Assembly (NCBI GenBank): GCA_938036875.1
Contig: CALHVX010000025.1
Coordinates: forward strand, 1 to 64,000
Origin: an uncultured Pseudomonadales bacterium
GTDB lineage: Bacteria; Pseudomonadota; Gammaproteobacteria; Pseudomonadales; Azotimanducaceae
DNA length: 64,000 nucleotides
Reading direction: 5' to 3'
The notes under the pieces were generated by a model, which did no database searches, was not told where the DNA came from, and saw only the letters and a program-made list of their open reading frames with translations. A program made the translations under genes and the position numbers. This document shows, in pieces, positions 50,731-60,431 of this stretch. Numbering within the stretch: the stretch's first letter is position 1; each line of letters opens with the position of its first letter.

Positions 50731-52143
50731 ATGTCTGAAAACACCCTGAAACTCATCAAAGACTGCGACGCAAAGTGGGTAGACCTGCGTTTCACAGATC
50801 CTCGAGGCAAAGAGCAGCACACCACAGTGCCCGCAGCAAACATTGATGCCGAAACCTTAACCGACGGCTTTATGTTTGACGGCTCATCTATTGCGGGTTG
50901 GAAGACCATCAACGAGTCCGACATGATCCTGATGCCTGACGACGACACCCCCGTTATGGACCCCTTCCGTGACGAGCCAACACTAATCTTACGTTGCGAC
51001 GTCATCGAACCTTCTACGATGGAACCTTACGATCGCGATCCCCGCTCCACCGCCAAGCGCGCTGAAGCTTATCTCGGTTCTACCGGCATTGGTGACACGG
51101 CGTACTTCGGACCGGAGAACGAGTTCTTCGTCTTTGACGACGTGCGCTGGAAAGTAGATATGAGCGGCGCTTCTTACGCGATCAGCGCAGAAGAAGCCTC
51201 TTGGGAATCCAACACCGAGTTTGATGGCGGCAACTTGGGCCACCGCCCTGGTGTCAAAGGCGGCTACTTCCCCGTTCCACCCGTTGATAGCTCCGCTGAC
51301 TTGCGGTCAGCCATGTGCTCCGCTATGGAAGCCATGGGCTTAAGCATTGAAGTGCATCACCACGAAGTGGCAACGGCAGGTCAAAACGAGATTGGCGCTA
51401 AGTTCAACACTATGGTGAAGAAGGCGGACGAGGTGCAAATTTACAAGTATTGCGTCCACAACGTTGCACACGCTTACGGCAAAACGGCGACCTTCATGCC
51501 TAAGCCCTTAGTTGGTGACAACGGCAACGGTATGCACGTACACCAGTCCATCGCTAAAGGCGGCACCAACGTGTTCCACGGCGACCAATACGCGGGCATG
51601 TCTGAAATGGCGTTGCACTACATTGGCGGCATCATTAAGCACGCACGTGCGATCAACGCGTTTGGCAACGCCAGCACCAATAGCTACAAGCGTTTGGTTC
51701 CTGGTTACGAAGCGCCAGTTATGTTGGCTTACTCAGCACGTAACCGCTCTGCGTCAATTCGTATCCCACACATCCAAGGCGGCAACCCTCGCGCCTATCG
51801 TGTTGAGGTGCGTTTTCCAGACAGCACGGGCAACCCTTACCTAACCTTCGCAGCCATGTTGATGGCTGGCCTTGATGGCATCCAAAATCAAATTCACCCT
51901 GGTGATTCGTTTGATAAGGATTTGTACGACCTGCCTCCAGAAGAGCTTGCGGGTGTACCTACGGTTGCCTCGTCATTAGGCCAAGCGCTGGATGCACTGG
52001 ATGCAGACCGTGACTTCCTGAAGGCTGGTGGCGTGTTTACCGATAGCCAAATTGATGGCTACATTGAGCTTAAGCGTGAAGAAGTTGCCTTGCTGGACTC
52101 AACCACCCATCCGGTGGAATTCCAGATGTACTACAGCCTATAA
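50731..52143 (+). CDS. glnA: Type I glutamine synthetase
   Basis: '[24 protein letters not shown]', '[11 protein letters not shown]', '[30 protein letters not shown]'. Confidence 0.97.
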   Translation: MSENTLKLIKDCDAKWVDLRFTDPRGKEQHTTVPAANIDAETLTDGFMFDGSSIAGWKTINESDMILMPDDDTPVMDPFRDEPTLILRCDVIEPSTMEPYDRDPRSTAKRAEAYLGSTGIGDTAYFGPENEFFVFDDVRWKVDMSGASYAISAEEASWESNTEFDGGNLGHRPGVKGGYFPVPPVDSSADLRSAMCSAMEAMGLSIEVHHHEVATAGQNEIGAKFNTMVKKADEVQIYKYCVHNVAHAYGKTATFMPKPLVGDNGNGMHVHQSIAKGGTNVFHGDQYAGMSEMALHYIGGIIKHARAINAFGNASTNSYKRLVPGYEAPVMLAYSARNRSASIRIPHIQGGNPRAYRVEVRFPDSTGNPYLTFAAMLMAGLDGIQNQIHPGDSFDKDLYDLPPEELAGVPTVASSLGQALDALDADRDFLKAGGVFTDSQIDGYIELKREEVALLDSTTHPVEFQMYYSL

Positions 52144-52212
52144 GGCATCGCCCTGCCTTTTGGGAGACCGAGAGGCTATAGCAATTTAGCTGACAGACTG
52201 CTGACAAAAATT

Positions 52213-52263
52213 GGCTCCAATTTGCCACCCAGCCGGTGGATTCACAAATTGGGGCTTTTTTTT
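52213..52263 (+). terminator. Rho-independent terminator after glnA
   Basis: GCTCCAATTTG...CAAATTGGGGC followed by T8. Confidence 0.88.
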
Positions 52264-52319
52264 GCATTTTTGGTGTCCAACAAGTTGCTACCATTAAGCT
52301 TCGAGCTCGGAGGTCGATT

Positions 52320-52943
52320 ATGCAGTGCTTAAAACAGCAGAATATTAGGTCTATATCCAAGGAGTTAACTCTCATTGGGTTAGTGTTCACTATGCTTCTA
52401 GCGCCGGCGCTAAGTCATGCCAAAATCTACAAAACCGTCGATGAGGATGGCAACGTATCCTACAGCGATACACCTCCAGCAGATGTTGAGGTCCGCGCCG
52501 AAAGTACCATAGAGCTGGAAATCAACAACACCTACAACGCCGAAGAGTCCACGCCAACGCCATTGCCAACCAATAAGGCAGGCAAAGGCAGCCAACCTGG
52601 CGACATTGTGAGCACAGACGACTCAGGAGAACCCGCCAAGCCAAAGGCCGTCTACCAAACCATTGCCATCACGGCGCCCGCGGCGGACGCAAACCTGCGT
52701 AGCAACAGCGGTAATGTAACCCTAAGCATCAGCTTGCAACCTGGCCTAGTGCCAGGAGACCAAGTGCGATTTTTTCTGGACGGCAAGCCGGTGGGGACTG
52801 TAGCAGGCACTAGCTTGTCGCTAACCAACATCGACCGTGGAACCCACACTTTGGCCGCCGTTGTGCTGGATGGCGCCGGCAAACCGCGCATTAGCAGCAA
52901 CACCAGCAGCTTTTCAATCCAACGGTTTGCACCAAAACGCTAA
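52320..52943 (+). CDS. DUF4124-type periplasmic protein
   Basis: Signal peptide then 'AKIYKTVDEDGNVSYSDTPPADVEV'. Confidence 0.82.
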   Translation: MQCLKQQNIRSISKELTLIGLVFTMLLAPALSHAKIYKTVDEDGNVSYSDTPPADVEVRAESTIELEINNTYNAEESTPTPLPTNKAGKGSQPGDIVSTDDSGEPAKPKAVYQTIAITAPAADANLRSNSGNVTLSISLQPGLVPGDQVRFFLDGKPVGTVAGTSLSLTNIDRGTHTLAAVVLDGAGKPRISSNTSSFSIQRFAPKR

Positions 52944-53161
52944 CGCGCGTGATCTAAATTGCAGGCTGGTGTGTTGATCAAGGGGTTATAAGCCCTGATG
53001 GCACACTTCCTGCAAGCACTTCCTGTAAATGCAGAGCCAAGCCCCCTGCCAAGCTCGTGTTAAGCCCTAGCAACACGAGTAAAAGCCTTATCATCCGCTA
53101 ACCAACAGATAAGCGCACCAAAACAGTGCATAATGGGCACTAACGAACACGAGCAACCAAA

Positions 53162-54427
53162 TTGGCCGGTCGACGCACCAAATCAACACAAACCAAGTCC
53201 GGCAGTGGTGGCACCCCGCCGAAAGAAAGCCTGCGGACATTGCGGCTGGTACTCGACCACCAAGAAACCGCCGTCATCCTGGTTTCCAGCGGTTTTCACA
53301 TTGAGTACCTAAATGCTGCCGCCCAGGCGTTGCTTAACACCAGCACCCAATTTGCTCAGCAGACCCACGTTACCGAGCTCTTCACAGATCCCGCTATGCC
53401 CCTAGTCCAGTGGGAACAGTCCCTCCAGGACGAAGTACCGCTAGCCAATCGAAGCGCTAGCCTCATCTTGAAAGACGGTAGCTCGCTTCTGGCCGACTAC
53501 CGAATTACCCCAATTCTTGACCTAGACGCTGCGCTCATCGAGCTACACGAAATGAATCGGTTGATGCGCATCGGGCGCGATGACCAATCCATGAACGCAC
53601 AAGAGACCAGCCGCCAGCTGGTGCGCGGCTTAGCCCATGAAGTTAAAAACCCCCTAGGTGGAATTCGCGGTGCGGCACAGTTATTGCAGAAAGAACTAGA
53701 TAAACAGGAACTCGATAAAGAGGAACTAGATAAACAGGAACCAGACAAACAGGAACTAAATAAAAAAGAACCCAACAAGCCCCAAGCACACCAAAACCCA
53801 GGCAACGAAACATTGAATACTGCACCAACATCCAAGCGGTTCAGCTCGAATCCGCTCAGCGAATACACTGAAGTCATTATCAGCGAAGCAGATCGCCTGG
53901 GGAACTTGGTGGATCGTATGCTTGGGCCAAACCAAGCTTTGCAGCTAGTGCCGACCAATATTCACAAGGTCCTGTTGCACGTTAGCAGCTTGATCACCGC
54001 CGAGACCAAAGGTGAGTTACCCCTAGAGCTACGCAACGACTTTGACCCCAGCTTGCCGGACCTAGCGGCTGACTACGACTCGTTAGTTCAAGCGTTGCTC
54101 AACATCATGCGTAACGCGGTGCAAGCATTAGCCAAAACCGACAAACCAACCATACAGCTACGCACTCGCAGCGTCCGTCAATTCACCATAGGTACTGTCC
54201 GGCACCGCTTGGTGCTGCGGGTAGACATAGAAGATAACGGCCCCGGCATACCACCGGACATTTACGATCGCATCTTCTATCCAATGATTAGCGGTCGGCC
54301 AGAAGGCACCGGCTTAGGGCTGGCGATCACGCAAACCATCATCGGCCAACATAAGGGCCTGCTTGAAGTCGAGAGCCGACCCGGTCAAACCTGCTTCTCG
54401 GTATACCTACCAATGGATATTCAATGA
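53162..54427 (+). CDS. glnL: Nitrogen regulation sensor histidine kinase NtrB (TTG start)
   Basis: 'LAHEVKNPLGGIRGAAQLL' H-box, 'EYTEVIISEADRLGNLVDRMLGPNQ', 'GLGLAITQTIIGQHKG'. Confidence 0.94.
   Translation: MAGRRTKSTQTKSGSGGTPPKESLRTLRLVLDHQETAVILVSSGFHIEYLNAAAQALLNTSTQFAQQTHVTELFTDPAMPLVQWEQSLQDEVPLANRSASLILKDGSSLLADYRITPILDLDAALIELHEMNRLMRIGRDDQSMNAQETSRQLVRGLAHEVKNPLGGIRGAAQLLQKELDKQELDKEELDKQEPDKQELNKKEPNKPQAHQNPGNETLNTAPTSKRFSSNPLSEYTEVIISEADRLGNLVDRMLGPNQALQLVPTNIHKVLLHVSSLITAETKGELPLELRNDFDPSLPDLAADYDSLVQALLNIMRNAVQALAKTDKPTIQLRTRSVRQFTIGTVRHRLVLRVDIEDNGPGIPPDIYDRIFYPMISGRPEGTGLGLAITQTIIGQHKGLLEVESRPGQTCFSVYLPMDIQ
53693..53782 (+). repeat. In-frame 15-bp tandem repeat inside ntrB (6 units, decaying to the 3' side)
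   Basis: GAACTAGATAAACAG / GAACTCGATAAAGAG / GAACTAGATAAACAG / GAACCAGACAAACAG / GAACTAAATAAAAAA / GAACCCAACAAGCCC encoding (E-L-D-K-Q/E)n. Confidence 0.95.
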
Positions 54428-55845
54428 ACAAACGCGTTTGGGTTATCGACGATGACCGATCAATTCGCTGGGTGCTGGAGCGGGCCATGGCTCAAGCCGA
54501 CATCCAAATTGCAGCCTTTGATAGTGCCGATAGCGCTCTCCATCACCTGCAAGAAGAACGACCGCTTGCCGTGATCTCTGACGTGCGCATGCCCGGCATG
54601 TCAGGGCTAGAGTTTTTAGACCAGGTGCACCAAGCCTACCCAGGCCTGCCCGTAATCATCATGACCGCCCATTCGGATTTGGATAGCGCCGTTAACGCCT
54701 ACCAAAGTGGCGCCTTTGAGTACCTCCCCAAACCCTTCGATGTGGATGATGCGATTGCCATGGTGGAACGCGCCATGAATCATTCAAAGCAACATGCCAA
54801 AGAGCATTCGGATCAGCAGGTTCAAGCTCCGGAAGTAAACGCCGTACCTACACCCGAGATCATCGGCCAAGCGGCCGCCATGCAAGAGGTATTTCGAGCA
54901 ATCGGTCGACTCGCTAACTCTAACGTAACGGTTTTGATCAGCGGTGCCTCTGGCTCCGGCAAAGAGCTGGTTGCACATGCGCTGCACCGACACAGCCCAC
55001 GTGCAGATGCTGAATTTGTGGCTCTCAACATGGCAGCAATTCCTCGTGAGCTGGTGGAGTCCGAGTTATTCGGGCATGAACGCGGCGCGTTTACGGGCGC
55101 CAATGCACGCCGGGAAGGGCGTTTTGAGCAAGCCAACGGTGGCACCCTATTTCTTGATGAGATCGGGGACATGCCAGCAGACACACAAACGCGTTTGCTG
55201 CGCGTGCTGGCCGACGGTGAGTTCTATCGCGTTGGTGGGCATGCCTCGGTAAAAGTGGATGTGCGCATCATTGCAGCCACCCACCAGAACTTAGAGCAAC
55301 GTGTTCAAGAAGGTCAATTTCGCGAAGATTTGTTCCATCGGCTTAACGTGATACGTGTGCACGTACCTGCTCTAGCAGAACGTCGCGGTGACGTGCCACT
55401 GCTGGCTGAACATTTCTTAGCTTCAGCCGCTCGAGAGCTTGGCGGCGAAACCAAAATTCTCCGCCCAGAAACCAAAGAATATCTAGCCAACCTGCCTTGG
55501 CCTGGCAACGTACGGCAGCTAGAAAACACTTGTCGCTGGCTTACGGTGATGGCCTCGGGTCGTGAGGTTCACATCAATGATCTACCACCCGAACTGGGCC
55601 CAGATGCGGAGCACAAAGCGCAACCCATCTCTGCGGAATGGTCAGAGCAGTTGCTACATTGGGCGCGCAGCAGTTTGGAAAATGGGGACAAAGAAACCTT
55701 GCTGGCGGTAGCCCAACCACAGTTCGAACGTGCGCTGATCGAAGCGGCGCTAGAACACACCGCCGGACGTAAACAGGAAGCAGCCCAAGTGCTGGGCTGG
55801 GGACGCAACACGCTCACACGTAAACTGCAAGAGCTGGGGCTTTAG
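54424..55845 (+). CDS. glnG: Nitrogen regulation response regulator NtrC
   Basis: Receiver 'VWVIDDDRSIRWVLERA', sigma54 AAA+ 'GASGSGKELVAHALH', 'ELFGHERGAFTGA', C-terminal HTH. Confidence 0.96.
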   Translation: MNKRVWVIDDDRSIRWVLERAMAQADIQIAAFDSADSALHHLQEERPLAVISDVRMPGMSGLEFLDQVHQAYPGLPVIIMTAHSDLDSAVNAYQSGAFEYLPKPFDVDDAIAMVERAMNHSKQHAKEHSDQQVQAPEVNAVPTPEIIGQAAAMQEVFRAIGRLANSNVTVLISGASGSGKELVAHALHRHSPRADAEFVALNMAAIPRELVESELFGHERGAFTGANARREGRFEQANGGTLFLDEIGDMPADTQTRLLRVLADGEFYRVGGHASVKVDVRIIAATHQNLEQRVQEGQFREDLFHRLNVIRVHVPALAERRGDVPLLAEHFLASAARELGGETKILRPETKEYLANLPWPGNVRQLENTCRWLTVMASGREVHINDLPPELGPDAEHKAQPISAEWSEQLLHWARSSLENGDKETLLAVAQPQFERALIEAALEHTAGRKQEAAQVLGWGRNTLTRKLQELGL

Positions 55846-55887
55846 ACCAACAGGCTACCTTTTGGCATCCTGTTGGGTATTAGTACA

Positions 55888-56439
55888 CTAAAGCGTTGCT
55901 GTGCTCTGGGTGATTTGACCCGTTGTCGAGTTGTAGGTCAGCAACGGAATGACATCATTAGACGCGTTGCCTTGGGCCGTATAGTAGTAAGCGCAGTTTG
56001 AGGTAGCGACCACAACCGCCGTGTAGTCCGTTGTACTGCCCACAACCGCAGCTGCATTAGCAACAGCACTGATCGATGGCCCACCCGCTTGCAGTACGCC
56101 ACCAAAAACATCCGCACAATCGACTGAGCTGGTAACCGTATTGCTAGTCCGTACGGTCAAGCCGTAAGGGTAACCCGTGGTGTTAACCCTAAGGTTGTTA
56201 AACTCGGGAATTGGGGTATCGGGATTATCCTGGCCTTGAGCCACCCACTGCGCGTGATACAGCGATACACCCGTTTGCAAGCCACCCAGAACACCGCGAA
56301 CGGCTGCTGCATGAGCTTCGTCATCAACATCCATAAAGCGTGGTAAAGCCGTAGCCGCCAAAATACCTAGCAAGATAATAACGACAATTAGTTCGACGAT
56401 AGTAAAACCAGATTGTTTTACTTTGGAAATTCTAGCCAT
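55888..56439 (-). CDS. MSHA-type prepilin
   Basis: Prepilin motif 'KQSGFTIVELIVVIILLGILAATALPRFMDV'. Confidence 0.9.
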   Translation of the reverse strand: MARISKVKQSGFTIVELIVVIILLGILAATALPRFMDVDDEAHAAAVRGVLGGLQTGVSLYHAQWVAQGQDNPDTPIPEFNNLRVNTTGYPYGLTVRTSNTVTSSVDCADVFGGVLQAGGPSISAVANAAAVVGSTTDYTAVVVATSNCAYYYTAQGNASNDVIPLLTYNSTTGQITQSTATL

Positions 56440-56516
56440 GCTGACTCCTGCACCTAAAAAGTTCTATTCCTACTAAGAGTAGTCAGGATTTCGAACTTTG
56501 CGCCGCTGGTTAGAAG

Positions 56517-57737
56517 TTACTTTAGTGCAACGGAAGATAAGTCCCATAAAGGGAGGAACACGCCCAAAGCCATAACGAGAACCATGCCCGCTATACCAAT
56601 AATGAGTATCGGTTCAATCGCTTCGGTGAGTGTCTTCAGGTCGTAGTCCACTTCTTCTTCATAGAAAGTAGCAGCCTGTTCCATGAGCTCATCCATGTTA
56701 CCGGTCTCTTCACCTACCGAGATCATTTGCAACACAACCGGGCTAAACATCTTGGTTTCGCTAGCGGTTTGATACACACCCGAGCCCCGCTCTATGCCTT
56801 CGCGCATTTGCGCTACCTTTTGCGCCTGGTACTCATTGCCTATCGCCCTGGAAATAACCGACAAGCCCTGAGTAATAGGTAAACCAGATTTACTAACCAT
56901 GGCAAAGGTTTGGCAAAACCTAGCCAAGTTAATACGATTGAATATGTCACCCAGCAAGGGTAGTTTTAGCTTCACTCGGTCCCAGTTGTAGCGGCCGGCT
57001 GGGGTAGAAACATAGTGGCGCATTCCAAACACCGAGCAAACGCCAATCACTAACAACATTGGCCAAAAGTTCACGAAGAAGTCAGACACCGCCATAATCG
57101 CTTTGGTCTGCCAGGGCAGCTCCGCTTTGAACTTGGCAAACACCCCAGCAAAAGCTGGGATAACAAAGATATTCAGAACCAGCACCCCACCCGCCATGGC
57201 CACAACAACAAATGACGGGTAACGAGTAGCCGCCTTTACCCGGCGCCGGGTCTCTCGCTCGGTCTCCAAGTAGCCAGCAATTTGTCGAAAGGCAATATCA
57301 AGTCGACCGGTGTTCTCACCAACGTGGATGACACTAGCAAACAACTCGGAAAACACTTTAGGGTAGCGGCGCATACTGGTGGCAACATCGGTACCCGACT
57401 CCAGCTGGGATGCCATGTCTTTAAGCACCTCAGCAAAACGTTCGTTTTTTTGCGACTCGGACAGACCACGTATTGCTCGCACCACCGAGATACCGGCCTT
57501 GGTTAAGCTGGCCATCTGATGACTAAAGATAATGAGTTCATCCAGCTTTACCTTGCGGTTGAGCTTGCCGGTTGTGGGGGCTAAAACCTTAGCAGCGTCT
57601 GCTTCTGGCTTGACCAGCAGCGGAACCAAACCTGTGGCAGCAAGCTCTTTGGCTAGCTCACCGGCGGTGGACGCTTCACGCACACCGGTTGATAACACAC
57701 CCTGAGAATCTTTAGCGCTAAAGGCAAATTTTGGCAT
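56517..57737 (-). CDS. mshG: MSHA pilus inner-membrane platform protein (GspF/PilC family)
   Basis: 'FSAKDSQGVLSTGVREA', T2SF domains; downstream of mshE-like gene. Confidence 0.9.
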   Translation of the reverse strand: MPKFAFSAKDSQGVLSTGVREASTAGELAKELAATGLVPLLVKPEADAAKVLAPTTGKLNRKVKLDELIIFSHQMASLTKAGISVVRAIRGLSESQKNERFAEVLKDMASQLESGTDVATSMRRYPKVFSELFASVIHVGENTGRLDIAFRQIAGYLETERETRRRVKAATRYPSFVVVAMAGGVLVLNIFVIPAFAGVFAKFKAELPWQTKAIMAVSDFFVNFWPMLLVIGVCSVFGMRHYVSTPAGRYNWDRVKLKLPLLGDIFNRINLARFCQTFAMVSKSGLPITQGLSVISRAIGNEYQAQKVAQMREGIERGSGVYQTASETKMFSPVVLQMISVGEETGNMDELMEQAATFYEEEVDYDLKTLTEAIEPILIIGIAGMVLVMALGVFLPLWDLSSVALK

Positions 57738-59551
57738 CAGTGCTGTGCCGGACTCAGCTCAAAGCCACTGTCGTTATCAAGCTGCTCAAGCTTGTCCGAT
57801 AAGCTAGTGCTTAGCGGTGCATCCTCTTCCATACGCTCTTTCAGCTCGTCCACTTGCCCTGATAGCGCCATCACCTCGCTAATAGAGGTATCGCCACTCA
57901 GCGCAAACTCCAACGCGTTCAGCACCAAGGGTTTGTATCCGGGCTGCTCTTTCGCCAGCTCCGAGAACTGCAAAGCGTCTTCAGCACGCAGCGCGTTGGC
58001 CAGCGCTTCGCTGATTTCCAGCAACTCAAAAACGCCAATACGGCCAAAGAAGCCGGTCTTATGACAACGGTTGCAGCCGCGACCTTGTTTGAACTCCAAT
58101 TCATGCGCACGCTGCTCGCCAACCAGCGCATCCAACCAGGCAAACTGCTGATCATCTAGCACCGCAGGCTCAGCGCAACGTTCGCAAACGCGTCGAATAA
58201 GTCGTTGCGCAACCACACCACGTACGGCGGATGCAGCAAGGTAGCCCTCAACACCAATATCAAGCAGCCGAATAGCACTAGAGACCGCATCGTTGGTGTG
58301 CAAGGTAGACAACACCAAGTGGCCCGTCATGGATGCACGCAGGGCAATCTCAGCCGTCTCGCGGTCTCGTATCTCACCTAGCAACAAGATATCAGGGTCT
58401 TGGCGTAGGGTTGCACGCAAGACCCGCGCAAAATCCAAACCAATTTTTGCCATGACCTGAACTTGGTTGATTCTATCTAGCTCATATTCCACCGGATCTT
58501 CCACGGTGATAATTTTCTTTTCTGGGCTATTCAGCTCGTTTAGCGCGCCATACAAGGTGGTGGTCTTACCACTACCAGTAGGGCCGGTCACAAGCACCAA
58601 GCCGTTAGGCCGAGTGATGAGGTAACGAAACCGCGCCAACATTTCAGGGGGCATACCCGCACTTTCTAAACTGTTGGCTGCACCGCTGTGATCAGCCAAA
58701 CGCATTACCACCGACTCGCCGTGCTGCACCGGCATAGTCGACAAACGCACATCAATATCTTTACCCTTTAGGCTCATATCAAAGCGACCATCTTGGGGCA
58801 GCCGCTTTTCCGATATGTCTAGGCCGGCCATCAACTTCAACCGCGACACCAAAGCTGGGGCAATACGTGACTCGCCAATATTTTGCTCTTGCAACACACC
58901 ATCAACACGCTGACGAATACGTAAGGTATTAGCACCCGGCTCAATGTGCACGTCAGAGGCTCGCATTTGCACCGCGTCCTCCATAATGGATTGCAGCAGT
59001 CGGGCCACCGGCGTGTTGGTGTCTTCTTCGGAAGAGCCGTAACGGTCGAGCGAAAATTGTTCTGTATTGAGTTCACCCTCAAGCTCATTGGCAAAGCTGA
59101 CTATGTCATCTGTACGGCGGTAGGCCATATCGATAAGCGAGATCAACTCACTTTCGCGTACCACAGCAATACCAATTGGTTGATCCAGTTGGCGGGACAA
59201 CTCGTCGTAAGCAAAGATGTCCATAGGATCAACCATACCCACAACATACTCACCGTTCTTTTCTTCTAGCACCAACGCTCGATAACGGCGAGCATATGTT
59301 TCTGGCAGCTTGCCAACAACGGTTGCATCAATGCTGAAATCTTTTAGGTCGTAAAACGGAATATCAAACTGCTTAGAGAGAAACTCTAAGAAGGTGTCTT
59401 CAGCGATGTACTTTCGATCAATCAAAATTCGACCCAACTTTAGGCCAGATTTTTTCTGCTCTTGCAGACATTCCATCAACTGCTCTTCGGTGATTTCACC
59501 GTTAGCAACCAACAGATCACCGATACGTACTTTTTGCTTACCTGGAATCAT
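57737..59551 (-). CDS. mshE: MSHA pilus extension ATPase
   Basis: MshEN-like repeats at N-terminus, 'LVTGPTGSGKTTTLYGAL', 'LLGEIRDRETAEIALRASMTGHLVLSTLHTNDA', tetra-Cys 'CERC...CNRC'. Confidence 0.93.
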   Translation of the reverse strand: MIPGKQKVRIGDLLVANGEITEEQLMECLQEQKKSGLKLGRILIDRKYIAEDTFLEFLSKQFDIPFYDLKDFSIDATVVGKLPETYARRYRALVLEEKNGEYVVGMVDPMDIFAYDELSRQLDQPIGIAVVRESELISLIDMAYRRTDDIVSFANELEGELNTEQFSLDRYGSSEEDTNTPVARLLQSIMEDAVQMRASDVHIEPGANTLRIRQRVDGVLQEQNIGESRIAPALVSRLKLMAGLDISEKRLPQDGRFDMSLKGKDIDVRLSTMPVQHGESVVMRLADHSGAANSLESAGMPPEMLARFRYLITRPNGLVLVTGPTGSGKTTTLYGALNELNSPEKKIITVEDPVEYELDRINQVQVMAKIGLDFARVLRATLRQDPDILLLGEIRDRETAEIALRASMTGHLVLSTLHTNDAVSSAIRLLDIGVEGYLAASAVRGVVAQRLIRRVCERCAEPAVLDDQQFAWLDALVGEQRAHELEFKQGRGCNRCHKTGFFGRIGVFELLEISEALANALRAEDALQFSELAKEQPGYKPLVLNALEFALSGDTSISEVMALSGQVDELKERMEEDAPLSTSLSDKLEQLDNDSGFELSPAQH

Positions 59552-59561
59552 GCTCTAACGC

Positions 59562-60416
59562 TCAACCCGCCAGATCCAAACGGCCATCGCTACCCGCAGG
59601 GGACGGCGACAGCTCGCTGGCTTTATCTGTTTTTGTTGACCGCGCTGCCAATAGTCGTTGTGACTGCATCAGCCCTTGCTGCCAACGTTGTGCATCTGGC
59701 TGCAACTGGGTTAAGTGCTGATAAATAACCTCAGCCTCATCCGGTTGCTTCGGCAGGCTTGCCAAGGCAAGCAGACCTAAAAACTCAATGTCTGTTCTTC
59801 CTTGCGCAATCTTGCCACGCAAACGCTTGTATGCGAGGTTCGAGCGTCCCGCTAGCAAATCTGCACGGGCACTATCTTTGCTGGCCCGCAAGGCATCAAC
59901 ACGCATAGCAGCGGTACGCTGGACTACCGCAGGCAAACGTACAAACTTAGCCGCCGTCTTAGCGCTAACAACCCTTGTAGCAGCTGGCTCAACATCAACC
60001 CGCGCAACCGCTACGTTCGCAACCGCCTTGTGTTGCAATGGTTTCGGTTGCTCTTCTACCGAACGGATAACCTTTGCAGCCGATGGCTTTGTCTCTTTGT
60101 GCTGCTCATAGTTCGCAAGCTGCGCAGCAAGCTGTGCGGCAAACGCCTTAGGGTCTAACAAGCTGGGGATTGGGGCTGGGGTTTGCGCCGCCAGCGCTGC
60201 CAGCAATCGATCGTTACGCTGTTGTGCGCGCAACCATTGATCGGATTCTAAAGATACCGCCGTAGCTAGACTGTCTTCGTTCGGCAACAGCGCATTAGCC
60301 TGGTACTGGTAACCAAAAAATAGCACCAGCGCTCCCCAAACCAACATCACCAAAGGAACTTGCACCGTACCGGCCACGTACCGGTATGCAGTAGCTTGTA
60401 GTTGTTGAACATTCAT
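59562..60416 (-). CDS. mshN: MshN-like pilus protein with C-terminal TPR-like region
   Basis: One TM then TPR-like C-terminus; position between mshL and mshE. Confidence 0.65.
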   Translation of the reverse strand: MNVQQLQATAYRYVAGTVQVPLVMLVWGALVLFFGYQYQANALLPNEDSLATAVSLESDQWLRAQQRNDRLLAALAAQTPAPIPSLLDPKAFAAQLAAQLANYEQHKETKPSAAKVIRSVEEQPKPLQHKAVANVAVARVDVEPAATRVVSAKTAAKFVRLPAVVQRTAAMRVDALRASKDSARADLLAGRSNLAYKRLRGKIAQGRTDIEFLGLLALASLPKQPDEAEVIYQHLTQLQPDAQRWQQGLMQSQRLLAARSTKTDKASELSPSPAGSDGRLDLAG

Positions 60417-60431
60417 CGTCTGCTCCTCTAC

